Assembly: GCF_041504345.1 (NCBI RefSeq)
Contig: NZ_CP167895.1
Span: 558,001 to 622,000, forward strand
Source of the DNA: Vibrio sp. BS-M-Sm-2
GTDB lineage: Bacteria; Pseudomonadota; Gammaproteobacteria; Enterobacterales; Vibrionaceae
DNA: 64,000 nt
Direction: 5' to 3'
Shown here: positions 23,508 to 32,609 of the stretch, one piece after another
Layout: each line of letters opens with the position of its first letter
How positions within the stretch are numbered: position 1 is the stretch's first letter
The notes under the pieces: model-generated
What the model saw: only the letters and a program-made list of their open reading frames with translations
Told to the model about the DNA's origin: nothing
Databases searched by the model: none
Made by a program: the position numbers and the translations under genes

Positions 23508-25685
23508 ATGAGCGATTCGCTGCAGCAGGAACTGAAAAAATTTGAACTGCCGACCCGAACGGATTTTCCGTGGGTGGGCAAAGCGATAACGACAATGGGA
23601 GTAATCCTCTCCCTATTACACATTTGGTTTAACACCTTATCTACTTTGCCAGAACTTTGGATCTCGGCGACCCACTTTGCTGGCTTTGCGATCATTTGTG
23701 CACTTTGGTATCCCGCCCATATCTCACTGAAAAAAAGCAAAATTGCTTTGGCGGTCGACATCGGAATTGCCTTGGCGGCTTTGGCTTGTCTTATCTACAT
23801 TCCCTTTGCAGAAGATGCTTTGTATGAGCGAGGGGTTAAGTTCATCGCCAGTGATTGGTTCTTCTCTATCTTGGCGATTGCCATCGTTATTGAACTGATT
23901 CGCCGCACTATGGGCTGGTTTATTCCGGTGCTTATCTTGGTGTGTTTGAGCTATGTGGTGCTGTGGGGGCAATGGACCAGTGGCATCTTTCACTTTCCGG
24001 GTTTGAGCCTTGAAACACTGCTTTATCGAAGCTTTTATTCATCAGAAGGGATGTTCGGTTCTATCTCTAGAATCAGCTGGACCTTCGTGTTTATGTTCAT
24101 CCTATTTGGCGCATTCTTAGTGCGTTCGGGTGTCGGTGATTACATCATTGATGTGTCTCGCGCAGCAGCTGGCAAAGTGATTGGTGGCCCGGGCTTTATC
24201 GCGGTAATTGGCTCAGGCTTGATGGGATCGGTGTCTGGTTCGAGCGTAGCAAATACCGTATCGACGGGTGTGATCAGTATTCCGTTAATGCAAAAGGCAG
24301 GCTTCCCTTCGCGTTTCGCGGCCGGTGTTGAAGCGGCGGCATCGACGGGCGGGCAGTTGATGCCACCAGTGATGGGGGCGGGGGCGTTTATCATGGCGTC
24401 TTACACGCAGATCCCTTATGTCGACATCATTGCGGTTTCCTTCTTACCTGCGCTTATCTACTTTTTGTCTGTGGCATTTTTTGTGCGTATTGAAGCAAAA
24501 CGCAGTGGCGTGCAAAAAGTTACTTCTGGCTGTGAACCTCTATTGAAGGTATTGCTGTCGGGCTGGCACAACCTGATCCCATTAGCGGTGTTGGTGACTC
24601 TGTTGGTGAAGGGTTTTACGCCGACTTACGCAGCGGGTATCTCGATTCTGTCTGTCGTCGTGGCTTCATGGTTCTCTAAAAATCACAAAATGGGTCCAAA
24701 GGCGATCATTGAAGCGCTTTCTCAAGGCGCAAAAAACATGGCGACCACGGCGGTGTTGCTGGTAGGCATTGGATTAGTTATCAACGTGATCAGCACGACC
24801 GGAATTGGTAACACCTTCTCATTGATGATCAACAGTTGGGCGAACGGCGACTTGTTGGTGATGATAGCCTTAATCGCGCTGGCATCTTTGATTCTGGGTA
24901 TGGGCTTACCGGTAACCGCGGCTTACATCGTGTTGGGTACTCTGTCGGCTCCTGCCTTATACAAACTGATTGCTGAAAGTCAGTTGCTCGACTTGTTGGT
25001 TTCGGGCCAGTTACCTGAACAGGCGAAAGCTATCTTCATGTTGGCGGCGCCAGAAAAATTAGATTTACTGAATGCGCCAATGGCACTCGAAACCGCCAAA
25101 GAGATGATTGCGTTAGTCCCTGCTGATTTTGTCGAAACTCTGCTTGAGCAAAGCTTGGGCTTAGAAGCGATCAGTCTTGCACTGCTTTCTGCACACTTGA
25201 TCATTTTCTGGCTATCGCAAGACAGCAACGTAACCCCGCCAGTTTGCTTAACCGCATTTGCGGCTGCGACCATTGCTAAAACGCCACCAATGAGAACCGG
25301 TTTAATGGCATGGAAGATCGCAAAAGGCCTGTACTTAGTGCCATTGTTGATTGCCTACACCAACTTAGTAAGTTGGGATGTGACCTCGGTTTTGGTCACA
25401 GGAGGCTTTGCTATTATTGGTACTTACGCGTTTGTTGCTGCGATTGAAGGCTATCTAGAAAATAAAATTAATCTGCTGACTCGTGCTGTGTTAATCGTGT
25501 TGGGTGTGGCATTGGTTTGGCCTGACATTTCCGTTGTGATTCGCCTAGTGTGCGTTGCACTTTTCGTTGGTCTCTTTATTCACACGGCTCGTCAATACGA
25601 TGCTAATCAAGTGAAAAAGGAATCGGAAGATGAGCAAGAATCTTTGCCTCAAACCGAACCTGACACTGTCGCGTCTTCCCTATAA
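23508..25685 (+). CDS. TRAP transporter fused permease (DctQM-type)
   Basis: A 725-residue inner-membrane protein. A DctQ-like four-helix part (about residues 25-190) is joined to a large DctM part (about 195-620) with GSGLMGSVSGSSVANTVSTG and STGGQLMPPVMGAGAF. Extra C-terminal helices and an acidic tail follow. Fused QM permeases are the normal partners of TAXI binding proteins. An upstream extension to 23418 is possible, but the ATG at 23508 is preceded by CAGGAG. It drives sodium-coupled uptake of the TAXI ligand. Confidence 0.9.
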   Translation: MSDSLQQELKKFELPTRTDFPWVGKAITTMGVILSLLHIWFNTLSTLPELWISATHFAGFAIICALWYPAHISLKKSKIALAVDIGIALAALACLIYIPFAEDALYERGVKFIASDWFFSILAIAIVIELIRRTMGWFIPVLILVCLSYVVLWGQWTSGIFHFPGLSLETLLYRSFYSSEGMFGSISRISWTFVFMFILFGAFLVRSGVGDYIIDVSRAAAGKVIGGPGFIAVIGSGLMGSVSGSSVANTVSTGVISIPLMQKAGFPSRFAAGVEAAASTGGQLMPPVMGAGAFIMASYTQIPYVDIIAVSFLPALIYFLSVAFFVRIEAKRSGVQKVTSGCEPLLKVLLSGWHNLIPLAVLVTLLVKGFTPTYAAGISILSVVVASWFSKNHKMGPKAIIEALSQGAKNMATTAVLLVGIGLVINVISTTGIGNTFSLMINSWANGDLLVMIALIALASLILGMGLPVTAAYIVLGTLSAPALYKLIAESQLLDLLVSGQLPEQAKAIFMLAAPEKLDLLNAPMALETAKEMIALVPADFVETLLEQSLGLEAISLALLSAHLIIFWLSQDSNVTPPVCLTAFAAATIAKTPPMRTGLMAWKIAKGLYLVPLLIAYTNLVSWDVTSVLVTGGFAIIGTYAFVAAIEGYLENKINLLTRAVLIVLGVALVWPDISVVIRLVCVALFVGLFIHTARQYDANQVKKESEDEQESLPQTEPDTVASSL

Positions 25686-25711
25686 TTAAAAGGATTGAAT
25701 GTAGGAATATT

Positions 25712-26929
25712 ATGAACTCAACATACGACTATATTATCGTTGGTGGTGGCATTGTTGGCGTGTCGACGGCATGGCAATTACAGCAAGCTTACCCTGATAA
25801 AAGTATCCTTTTAGTCGAAAAGGAGCGTGGCTTTGCGCAGCACCAAACGGGTCATAACAGTGGTGTGATTCACGCTGGCGTTTACTATGCTCCGGGCAGT
25901 TTAAAGGCGGATTTTTGTAAGCGTGGCGTAGAGCGCACCATCGCCTTTTGCAGCCAACACGATATCCCTGTTGAAAACTGTGGCAAGCTGTTGGTCGCGA
26001 CCAATGAGCAGGAAGTGGAGCGCATGAACGCGCTCTATCAACGTTGTCATGATAACGACATTGATGTCGACCTCTTGGATCAAGCGCAGCTCAAACTCGC
26101 CGAGCCGAACATCACGGGCTTGGGCGCGATTTATGTCAAAACCACCAGTATCGTGGACTACAAAAAAGTCACCGAAGTGATGGCTCAAGAGTTTGTTGAA
26201 GCAGGTGGCAAACTTCGTCTTGGTACTGAAGTGATCTTGGCCGATGAGCAAGAAGATGAGGTGCAGTTAACGTGCAAAGTCGATGGTCAAACTCTACAAC
26301 TGAACAGCCGATTCTTGATCACTTGTTCTGGTTTGATGGCCGATAGAATGACTAGCATGCTTGGCATTGAAACCGACTTCCAAATCGTCCCATATCGCGG
26401 TGAATATTATCAGTTGGACGCCAAACACAACCAAGTGGTGAACCACCTTATCTACCCGATCCCTGACCCTGAATTGCCATTCTTGGGCGTGCATTTAACA
26501 CGCATGATTGATGGCTCCGTAACAGTAGGGCCAAATGCAGTTCAAGGCTGGAAGCGAGAAGGGTATGGCAAGCTTAATTTTAGTTTCAAGGACACTTGGC
26601 AGATGCTGAGCTTTGCGGGCTTTTGGAAAGTGACTGCGAATAATCTGAAAACCGGTTTGATCGAGTTTAAGAACTCGTGGTGGAAACCGGGTTACCTAAA
26701 ATTAGTGAACAAATATTGCCCGAGCATTACGGTGTCAGATTTCAAACCTTACCCAGCAGGAATTCGTGCTCAAGCGGTACTGAAGGATGGTACCTTGGTT
26801 CATGACTTCCTGTTTGCCGAAAGCCCAAGAAGCTTGCATGTGTGCAATGCACCATCGCCAGCGGCGACTTCAGCGATGCCTATTGGCGAATATATTTGTG
26901 GCAAGATAATGCGTAAAACAAGTAGTTAA
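25712..26929 (+). CDS. lhgO: L-2-hydroxyglutarate oxidase/dehydrogenase
   Basis: A 405-residue FAD enzyme of the DAO superfamily that oxidises L-2-hydroxyglutarate to 2-oxoglutarate, passing electrons to the membrane quinone pool. The N-terminal dinucleotide fold is DYIIVGGGIVGVSTAWQL. Family marks are HQTGHNSGVIHAGVYY and IVPYRGEYYQL, and FKPYPAGIRAQAV comes late in the chain. It is encoded 27 bases after the TRAP permease, so it should be sigma-54 driven. This suggests the imported substrate is, or leads to, L-2-hydroxyglutarate (inference). Confidence 0.88.
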   Translation: MNSTYDYIIVGGGIVGVSTAWQLQQAYPDKSILLVEKERGFAQHQTGHNSGVIHAGVYYAPGSLKADFCKRGVERTIAFCSQHDIPVENCGKLLVATNEQEVERMNALYQRCHDNDIDVDLLDQAQLKLAEPNITGLGAIYVKTTSIVDYKKVTEVMAQEFVEAGGKLRLGTEVILADEQEDEVQLTCKVDGQTLQLNSRFLITCSGLMADRMTSMLGIETDFQIVPYRGEYYQLDAKHNQVVNHLIYPIPDPELPFLGVHLTRMIDGSVTVGPNAVQGWKREGYGKLNFSFKDTWQMLSFAGFWKVTANNLKTGLIEFKNSWWKPGYLKLVNKYCPSITVSDFKPYPAGIRAQAVLKDGTLVHDFLFAESPRSLHVCNAPSPAATSAMPIGEYICGKIMRKTSS

Positions 26930-27030
26930 ATTACCCCTGCTTCAATAATAAAAAAGACCATCATTATGATGTAATGCCGATCAGTTAAGAAATTTGTGAG
27001 ATCATTTGACCGATCCTCAAAAGGCTTCAA

Positions 27031-27064
27031 AATCCGATATTAGGAAACTAATATCGGATTTTTT
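27031..27064 (+). terminator. Terminator hairpin immediately before the transposase start
   Basis: AATCCGATATTAG-GAAA-CTAATATCGGATT is a perfect 13-bp stem with a tetraloop, followed by TTTT and then directly the ATG at 27065. It would stop read-through transcription from outside promoters. Its loop also holds the only Shine-Dalgarno-like AGGA before the gene. Confidence 0.8.
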
Positions 27065-28396
27065 ATGTCTTTAGAAAGCCAACTTGCTAATACTTTTCGG
27101 TCATGTAATACCTTCCATCACTTTGACAAATACTCTGACATTCTTAGTCCAGAGCTTATCCAGCAAGGCTTTGAGCAAGCTGGCGTAGCAACCGTTAGAA
27201 GAAGGCGGTTACCTTTGGAAGCAGTACTTTGGTCCGTTGTTGGAATGAGTCTCTTTCGTCAACAATCTGTTTGGGATATCGCTAACCAACTCGATATTGT
27301 CCTGCCAGACAAACAACGCTTTGTTGCACCAAGTGCTGTTGTTCAAGCGAGGCAGAGATTAGGTGAAGAAGGTGTAAAGCAAGTCTTTAAGAAGATGGCA
27401 GCGCATAGCTATCAAGCGTCTAACTTCGAAACTTGGTGTGGATTAAACCTTCTCTCCGTCGATGGTGTCGTTTGGAGAACAACAGATACACCTGAAAATC
27501 ATCAAGAATTTAAAGCACAGCGTAATCAATCATCTGAAAATATTTACCCTAAGGTACGTATGGTTTGCTTGATGGAGCTTACAAGTCATCAACTAATCGA
27601 TAGTGCATTCTCTGACTATCGCACCAGCGAAATGCGGCTCGCAGAAGAGCTCATCGAGCAAACACCAAATCATTCTCTGACTATTTTTGATAAAGGATAT
27701 TACTCTTTAGGGCTGCTTAATCGTTGGAACAAAGTAGGTCAAGAAAGGCATTGGATGCTCCCTGTGAGAAAGGACTTTCAGTATGAAGTCGTCCATAAAT
27801 ACAGCCGGAGTGACGCTATCGTTGCCATAAAAACAACACCTCAGGCAAGAAAGAAGTTCAGTGATCTCCCTGAGACAATAGAAGCAAGGTTAGTATCGAA
27901 AATTATCAAGGGTAAGGAATATCAGGTACTTACATCAATGTGTGATGGGTTGCGCTTTCCTGGTGAAGACATCGTAGAGCTCTATCGCTATCGTTGGGAG
28001 ATCGAATTAGGCTATCGGGAAATGAAGCAAACCTTGCTGGATAGTGAGTATACATTGCGAAGTAAGCGGCCAGATATGGTCAAACAGGAGCTCTGGGGAA
28101 TTTTGTTAGCCTATAACCTTATAAGGCAGGTTATGACAAAAGCAGCGAGTAAGTTAGATAGCATCTGGCCGAATCAATTAAGCTTTACGAGTAGTGCCAT
28201 GGCTGTGACTCAATACTTCGCTGCTTTACCTTTAACGAGCCCGGGAAAACTACCTAAACACTATGAAGTGTTATTACAGCAAGTATCTATGTTTATCCTA
28301 CCACCCCGAAGAGAAGATAGAAGCTATCCTCGCTGGGTAAAACTGAAACCCAAGAAATATGCAACAAACAGAAAAAATGCCAGTCAGCTTAACTGA
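27065..28396 (+). CDS. IS4-family transposase
   Basis: A 443-residue DDE transposase, apparently intact. An N-terminal DNA-binding region (RRRRLPLEAVLWSVVGMSLFR, about residues 45-65) is followed by the catalytic core. First Asp is in LLSVDGVVWR, second in TIFDKGYYS, and the Y-R-E-K signature with catalytic Glu is in YRWEIELGYREMKQ. This triad and the Y(2)R(3)E(6)K spacing define the IS4 group. Translation seems poor because no good Shine-Dalgarno precedes the ATG except within the hairpin loop. Confidence 0.92.
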   Translation: MSLESQLANTFRSCNTFHHFDKYSDILSPELIQQGFEQAGVATVRRRRLPLEAVLWSVVGMSLFRQQSVWDIANQLDIVLPDKQRFVAPSAVVQARQRLGEEGVKQVFKKMAAHSYQASNFETWCGLNLLSVDGVVWRTTDTPENHQEFKAQRNQSSENIYPKVRMVCLMELTSHQLIDSAFSDYRTSEMRLAEELIEQTPNHSLTIFDKGYYSLGLLNRWNKVGQERHWMLPVRKDFQYEVVHKYSRSDAIVAIKTTPQARKKFSDLPETIEARLVSKIIKGKEYQVLTSMCDGLRFPGEDIVELYRYRWEIELGYREMKQTLLDSEYTLRSKRPDMVKQELWGILLAYNLIRQVMTKAASKLDSIWPNQLSFTSSAMAVTQYFAALPLTSPGKLPKHYEVLLQQVSMFILPPRREDRSYPRWVKLKPKKYATNRKNASQLN

Positions 28397-28460
28397 CTGG
28401 CATTACATCATTATGATGGTCTTTTTTATCAGCCGCTTACAAAGTAGCAGGCACGCTGCA

Positions 28461-29234
28461 CTATAGGCAATAGAGTGAGCTACGGTTGCGAACCGCGACT
28501 TCTTCACCGCTGTAACTGTCATAAATGTGGATATCAGGTTCCGCTTTCAGGTACCGAGCGGGGTTCTTTACTTCTCGCATCTTGATGTGGTTTTTGTTGG
28601 GTGATACTCGCTCAATCGCTTCTACTCGATAGTAAGTGTTGGGTTTAGCGAGTATTTCAGCTTCATCCGGTTTAAACGTGTAAGCATTGATCGCTCGACC
28701 TGCTGACTTTAACTCAATTTTGAATTGAGCTGCAGAGGCGCCTTCGTAAACGCCAGCTGACGAAAAGTTCTTGGCAACACTAGGCAGTTTCGATGTCGAT
28801 AAAAAAGCTTTCTCATGCAGAATGTCACCGATGTTGAGCTTTTCCAGTAGCGAGTTCTTGATTGATGATCCACGGTAAACCGTACCCTTGTAGTTAGGTA
28901 GTTTATTCATCACATTCCGCATATGAAAGACTCGCGACTTTAATGTACGACCAAACATTTCCGACAGATACCCTTCAGGCTCTCCAGCTCGCATGTATTC
29001 ATTGACCACGTCGTGATCCACTCGGCCGTAATTCTTGATAGCAGAGTATTCTTCACTGATCATCTTATTTTCAGCTTTTACATGGTGCGTCGTTGCCCAA
29101 TCCATCAGGTCATCCGCAATTTGTTGTTGCGCCTGATAGGAGAGTGAACGCCCTTTAAACTCAGGAAACTCCTCACTCTGTGCCGAAAAACTTGTCATTA
29201 AAGAGAGGCAAAGCACTCCAATAAATTTTTTCAT
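28461..29234 (-). CDS. Secreted mono-ADP-ribosyltransferase, R-S-ExE class (toxin A)
   Basis: A 257-residue protein with a signal peptide (residues 1-20) and an ADP-ribosyltransferase fold. The NAD-binding Arg121 is in TVYRGSS, the STS motif at 146-148 in AFLSTSKLP, and the biglutamic ExE is Glu191-Ala-Glu193 in PDEAEILAKP. ExE enzymes usually modify arginine. It shares the blocks NKLPxYKGTxYRG, GDxLxExAFxSTSxLPxVAKxFS and YSGEEV with the next gene, so the two are paralogues. It is the last gene of a three-gene operon, 15 bases after its neighbour. The host target is unknown. The C-terminus ends in Cys-Leu. Confidence 0.85.
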   Translation of the reverse strand: MKKFIGVLCLSLMTSFSAQSEEFPEFKGRSLSYQAQQQIADDLMDWATTHHVKAENKMISEEYSAIKNYGRVDHDVVNEYMRAGEPEGYLSEMFGRTLKSRVFHMRNVMNKLPNYKGTVYRGSSIKNSLLEKLNIGDILHEKAFLSTSKLPSVAKNFSSAGVYEGASAAQFKIELKSAGRAINAYTFKPDEAEILAKPNTYYRVEAIERVSPNKNHIKMREVKNPARYLKAEPDIHIYDSYSGEEVAVRNRSSLYCL

Positions 29235-29249
29235 TGCTTGATCCTTAGC

Positions 29250-29999
29250 TTATGTACAAACGAGAGAGTGCCAAAATGATGCTTCTACTTCTTCGCCTGA
29301 ATAGAGGTTATATTTCTGAGTGTTTTTGACGGCAGATGCCTTCACCGTTTCCACGCCGATGTAGGTATGGGTAGAGGTTCGCTCTATCTGGGTGATTCGA
29401 AAGTGTGCATTTGGCGCAAACAGAACCTCTGCTTCTTTGCTGTATTCCGAAAGCCCTGCAATGGTGTGACCCCCTTGATTGATCTTGACTTCAAACAGCA
29501 CTCGCTTGAGCCTTTGTGGGGAGTTGGGATGCACTACCGAAAAGCGCTTAGCGACTTCTGGGAGAGTAGAGGTTGAAGTAAATGCTGGCTCGACCAACAC
29601 GTCCCCCTCTTCGAGCTTGTTAAGCAGAGATAGTTTTACCCAAGTCCCTCGGTATGCGGTCCCTTTGTATTTTGGCAGCTTGTTGAGAGCCGATTTAACC
29701 GTGCGAATGTACTGCCTCGCATCCGCCCCCGCGACACCCCATGTTGAGGTGTCAGTTGCTCTTAGGTAGTCATTAGCGGTCTGATAGCCGGAAATGGAAA
29801 AGTCTTCTACTGCTTCCTTTTCATTGGCAGTTATGAAGGAGTAGCGCCAACCATTGGAAGCCTTTGACCAGTCTTTGAAGTCTTCTGCTAGCTGGGTGAC
29901 CTCTTCCTCTAAACGGTTTGGCTGTTTGAGCGCATCAAACGGTTGAGAGAAGGCAGTAAAACTCAGACAACAGAGCAGCAATAAAAATCGAGTATTCAT
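29250..29999 (-). CDS. Secreted mono-ADP-ribosyltransferase resembling the Vis toxin (toxin B)
   Basis: A 249-residue protein with a signal peptide (about residues 1-18) and the same fold as its neighbour. Arg117 lies in TAYRGTW, the STS motif at 142-144 in AFTSTSTLP, and Glu189-Ala-Glu191 in SKEAEVLF. All catalytic positions are kept, so it should be active. Size, signal peptide and motif layout are like Vis, an arginine-specific transferase described from V. splendidus; identity is from memory, not alignment. It lies 12 bases after the 865-residue protein gene and 15 before toxin A, indicating a single transcript. Confidence 0.87.
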   Translation of the reverse strand: MNTRFLLLLCCLSFTAFSQPFDALKQPNRLEEEVTQLAEDFKDWSKASNGWRYSFITANEKEAVEDFSISGYQTANDYLRATDTSTWGVAGADARQYIRTVKSALNKLPKYKGTAYRGTWVKLSLLNKLEEGDVLVEPAFTSTSTLPEVAKRFSVVHPNSPQRLKRVLFEVKINQGGHTIAGLSEYSKEAEVLFAPNAHFRITQIERTSTHTYIGVETVKASAVKNTQKYNLYSGEEVEASFWHSLVCT

Positions 30000-30011
30000 A
30001 GTGTCCGCCCT

Positions 30012-32609
30012 TTATTGGTATTGGTAGCTGTTAGGGCTTAAATCACATGGAATGCCGAAAGTGTTCTGATTGATCACGGCATACTTCAGAGCACCAAACA
30101 TATTGAGTTGTTGTCGAGTGACTGCGTCGTACCATTCAGAGAGCGGTGAAAGCCAGTACAGGTGCTCATCTGCCGCAACATCAAGTAGTGCGCTCTTAAG
30201 GTGCGGATAGTAGATCATGCAGCTACGACCGGGTTGATTGGTAAAGTTTTCGTTGGTGTTACTTAATTTATCGAGCTGTTGATTGAGTTCAGACGTTGGG
30301 TTAAAGATGGCGTCAATAGAGCGCTCGATACGGGCATCATAGCTATCAGGGATGATGTCTGAAATCAGGTAACGCATCAGGTGCGCAGGCAGCATCTCTG
30401 AAAACAGAGCTGTGACTTCCCCTTCCCCAGAGGCGTAATGTCCCGTAGAGATATGTTGAGAGTGGATGATCGACGTATAGCGCTGGAATTGGCCCACTTG
30501 CGAATGTAGCCACTCAATACCGTTGCTGTCTGAGACGCTTATCGCCTCGGCAAGTCGAGTTTTCACTATCCCTTTCGCTAGCTGTAGCGTATTACCTTGC
30601 AGGTTAGTAATGTCTAGCGATGAAGACTTGAGTGCTGAGTAAATTAATGGCGCGTTAGTTTCGAGATCGGCACTGCCTGGATAAGTAAAACTAAAAAACT
30701 CTACCGCTTGTTTGGCCTGCCATTCACTTGCCAGTGCGACAGCTATGAGGCTTTCAAGTTTTTGATAACGCTTTGAGTGCACATAGGCGCTTTTGCCGGA
30801 GTAGTTAGCGTGCCAATTATTGATGTAATGCAGCGACGCTTGTCGTGAAAGATTCTCTTTTTGAAGGTAAGACAAGCTCCACCCAGCACACGCGCTACCG
30901 CCACCACATTCACCTTCAAGCATTGCGCTGGAGTCCAGTAACCAGTGATAAACCTGCTGTTTATCGAATTCGGCTTGTTGTTTTAGGCGCTGCTGCGCAG
31001 AAAAGTTCAAGATCTGTTGCTCTAACCAATGCTCCTCGTCTTCTGAGTTCCAGCCATCGGCAATTAAGGTGCTTAACGTATCGAAAAGAACTCGCTTCAC
31101 CGCTTCTTTATTCGGCGGATAGATTTGCGCAATAACCGTATCTTCAGATGGATTAAACGGGCGAGTTTCCGCTGGTATCCAAGCATATTCGACACAGCCA
31201 CGAAAATTCGGGTCTCCTCCGAGAATACCAATACGAACGCACTTTCTGTAACCGCTTTGGAGAACAATCTCTTTGTTGCGTATTTCTTGTGACGTTGCTG
31301 GACGTCCTAGAATACTGCGTGTCATTTCGTCAATGGCATTGCGCTCAGCTTGCGCCTTAAAGAAGTTATGCATGGTCTCTACAGAGCCTGAACGGAATAG
31401 TCGTTCAACGGCGATTTCGCCTTGTGTAAACATCTCTTTTTGCAACTTACTCTTGAGCAAATTGACATGGTTGTCCGCGGTTTCAATGATCTGCGTCTTT
31501 GCTGCTAGCGTTCGGGTATAAAGTTGTTCCACAGCGGCTTGGTCAAGCCCTGGAATTTGTCCCGCTCGTAAGGCATCAAGTTTGGCAATAGCTTCATCCA
31601 GTAGTTGTTGCTGGCAGTGTTGGAGTTTGGCAAGAGCTCGATTGGCTTGGCGCTTTGACGGCACCGCTGGTGGGCGGTTATTGTTTTCTTCAACATCTTG
31701 TTGAGGGTAAAGCTCTGCCAATGCTTGGGTTTCTTCATTACAGCTCAAGGCAATGTCTGATGCGAAAAGGCGAGAGCCTTGATGGTCGATTGCAAGCTGG
31801 CTAAAGAGAGTTTTACGCAGTTCATGCTCGACACCTGTAATCAGCTCTTCTGCCATGATGGTTTGAGCTTGAACGACTTCTTGATAATGCTGTTGGTATT
31901 TGAGTGCAAGATCGGTCGCGAAGCCTTGTGCTACTGCGTTTAACATGGCCTGCTGTTTGGATGCGAGTTCAGCCCAATGGTTTTTGTCTCTTAGATCTTG
32001 CTGAGTAATCAGGTCATCATGAACGCGATAACTATAATGGTCACCCGCCGCAATCCTATCCCAACGGCTACTCAATATTTGACGATCTATTTCTCTAGCT
32101 GGAAGCTTTAATACGCCAAACCAATCGACTAACTCCATAACGGTGGCAAACCTATCATAGGAGGTGCGCGATTCGTCTTGAAAGCTATTGGCAACGCTTT
32201 TTGCCCAAAGGCCGACAGCAACCGCATCACCAATTGGCCCCAAAGCTTCTAACGCGCCTTTTGCCATGCCACTGGTCGAGCGTCCCAAGGTTTCCATTAA
32301 TCGTGTCGCTTCTACCGGTTCAATCGCAATCGCCGGGGCTGGCCCTGTCTCCAGTAATGTGGCGGTTTCTGGCAAAATATCACTGGCTTCGGATAGAGAT
32401 GGTTTTAAGTCGATAATGTGTTCCGGCGCCGATGGGAAAAGGTTTTCAGGGGTAATGCCATCACTAAATGAATCGTAATTTTTTTTGCGGATTTGGTGGA
32501 AGCTCTCGCTATCTAAGACGTTATATTCGTCCCCAATCTTACAGATTTCAAAAGCATTGACGCTGGATGAAATCATGGTCGTAATGAGCGCTAATCTTTT
32601 TAACTTCAT
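30012..32609 (-). CDS. Large secreted protein of unknown function, first gene of the ADP-ribosyltransferase operon
   Basis: An 865-residue protein with a signal peptide (about residues 1-19, ending SSVNA). I do not recognise a family. Residues 115-170 form a hydrophobic, glycine-bearing helical stretch (MAKGALEALGPIGDAVAVGLW, then VMELVDWFGVLKLP) reminiscent in style of toxin translocation segments. Most of the rest is predicted helical, with long polar stretches (about 190-410). Two Cys pairs (GECGGGSACAG near 570, and near the C-terminus) suggest disulfides. It is translated first, with AAGGATAACTCT before ATG. Its place upstream of two transferases suggests a binding or delivery partner (inference). 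A metabolic or structural role is not excluded. Confidence 0.75.
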   Translation of the reverse strand: MKLKRLALITTMISSSVNAFEICKIGDEYNVLDSESFHQIRKKNYDSFSDGITPENLFPSAPEHIIDLKPSLSEASDILPETATLLETGPAPAIAIEPVEATRLMETLGRSTSGMAKGALEALGPIGDAVAVGLWAKSVANSFQDESRTSYDRFATVMELVDWFGVLKLPAREIDRQILSSRWDRIAAGDHYSYRVHDDLITQQDLRDKNHWAELASKQQAMLNAVAQGFATDLALKYQQHYQEVVQAQTIMAEELITGVEHELRKTLFSQLAIDHQGSRLFASDIALSCNEETQALAELYPQQDVEENNNRPPAVPSKRQANRALAKLQHCQQQLLDEAIAKLDALRAGQIPGLDQAAVEQLYTRTLAAKTQIIETADNHVNLLKSKLQKEMFTQGEIAVERLFRSGSVETMHNFFKAQAERNAIDEMTRSILGRPATSQEIRNKEIVLQSGYRKCVRIGILGGDPNFRGCVEYAWIPAETRPFNPSEDTVIAQIYPPNKEAVKRVLFDTLSTLIADGWNSEDEEHWLEQQILNFSAQQRLKQQAEFDKQQVYHWLLDSSAMLEGECGGGSACAGWSLSYLQKENLSRQASLHYINNWHANYSGKSAYVHSKRYQKLESLIAVALASEWQAKQAVEFFSFTYPGSADLETNAPLIYSALKSSSLDITNLQGNTLQLAKGIVKTRLAEAISVSDSNGIEWLHSQVGQFQRYTSIIHSQHISTGHYASGEGEVTALFSEMLPAHLMRYLISDIIPDSYDARIERSIDAIFNPTSELNQQLDKLSNTNENFTNQPGRSCMIYYPHLKSALLDVAADEHLYWLSPLSEWYDAVTRQQLNMFGALKYAVINQNTFGIPCDLSPNSYQYQ

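Larger units (their letters stand above)
26948..28429 (+). mobile_element. IS4-family insertion sequence, complete, about 1.48 kb
   Basis: Terminal inverted repeats at 26948-26989 and 28388-28429 are 42 bases each with 39 matches. They begin ATAAAAAAGACC and bracket one intact DDE transposase gene. The stop codon of that gene lies inside the right repeat. I see no convincing direct target duplication: the left flank ends GCTTCAAT and the right flank begins CAGCCGCTT. The insertion may therefore be old or rearranged. It sits between lhgO and the ADP-ribosyltransferase operon. The IS name cannot be assigned without a database. Confidence 0.88.

Noticed and set aside
26936..28441. Target-site duplication of the IS element
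   Set aside because: Flanks share only a loose GCTT block at unequal offsets; not a convincing 9-13 bp direct repeat.
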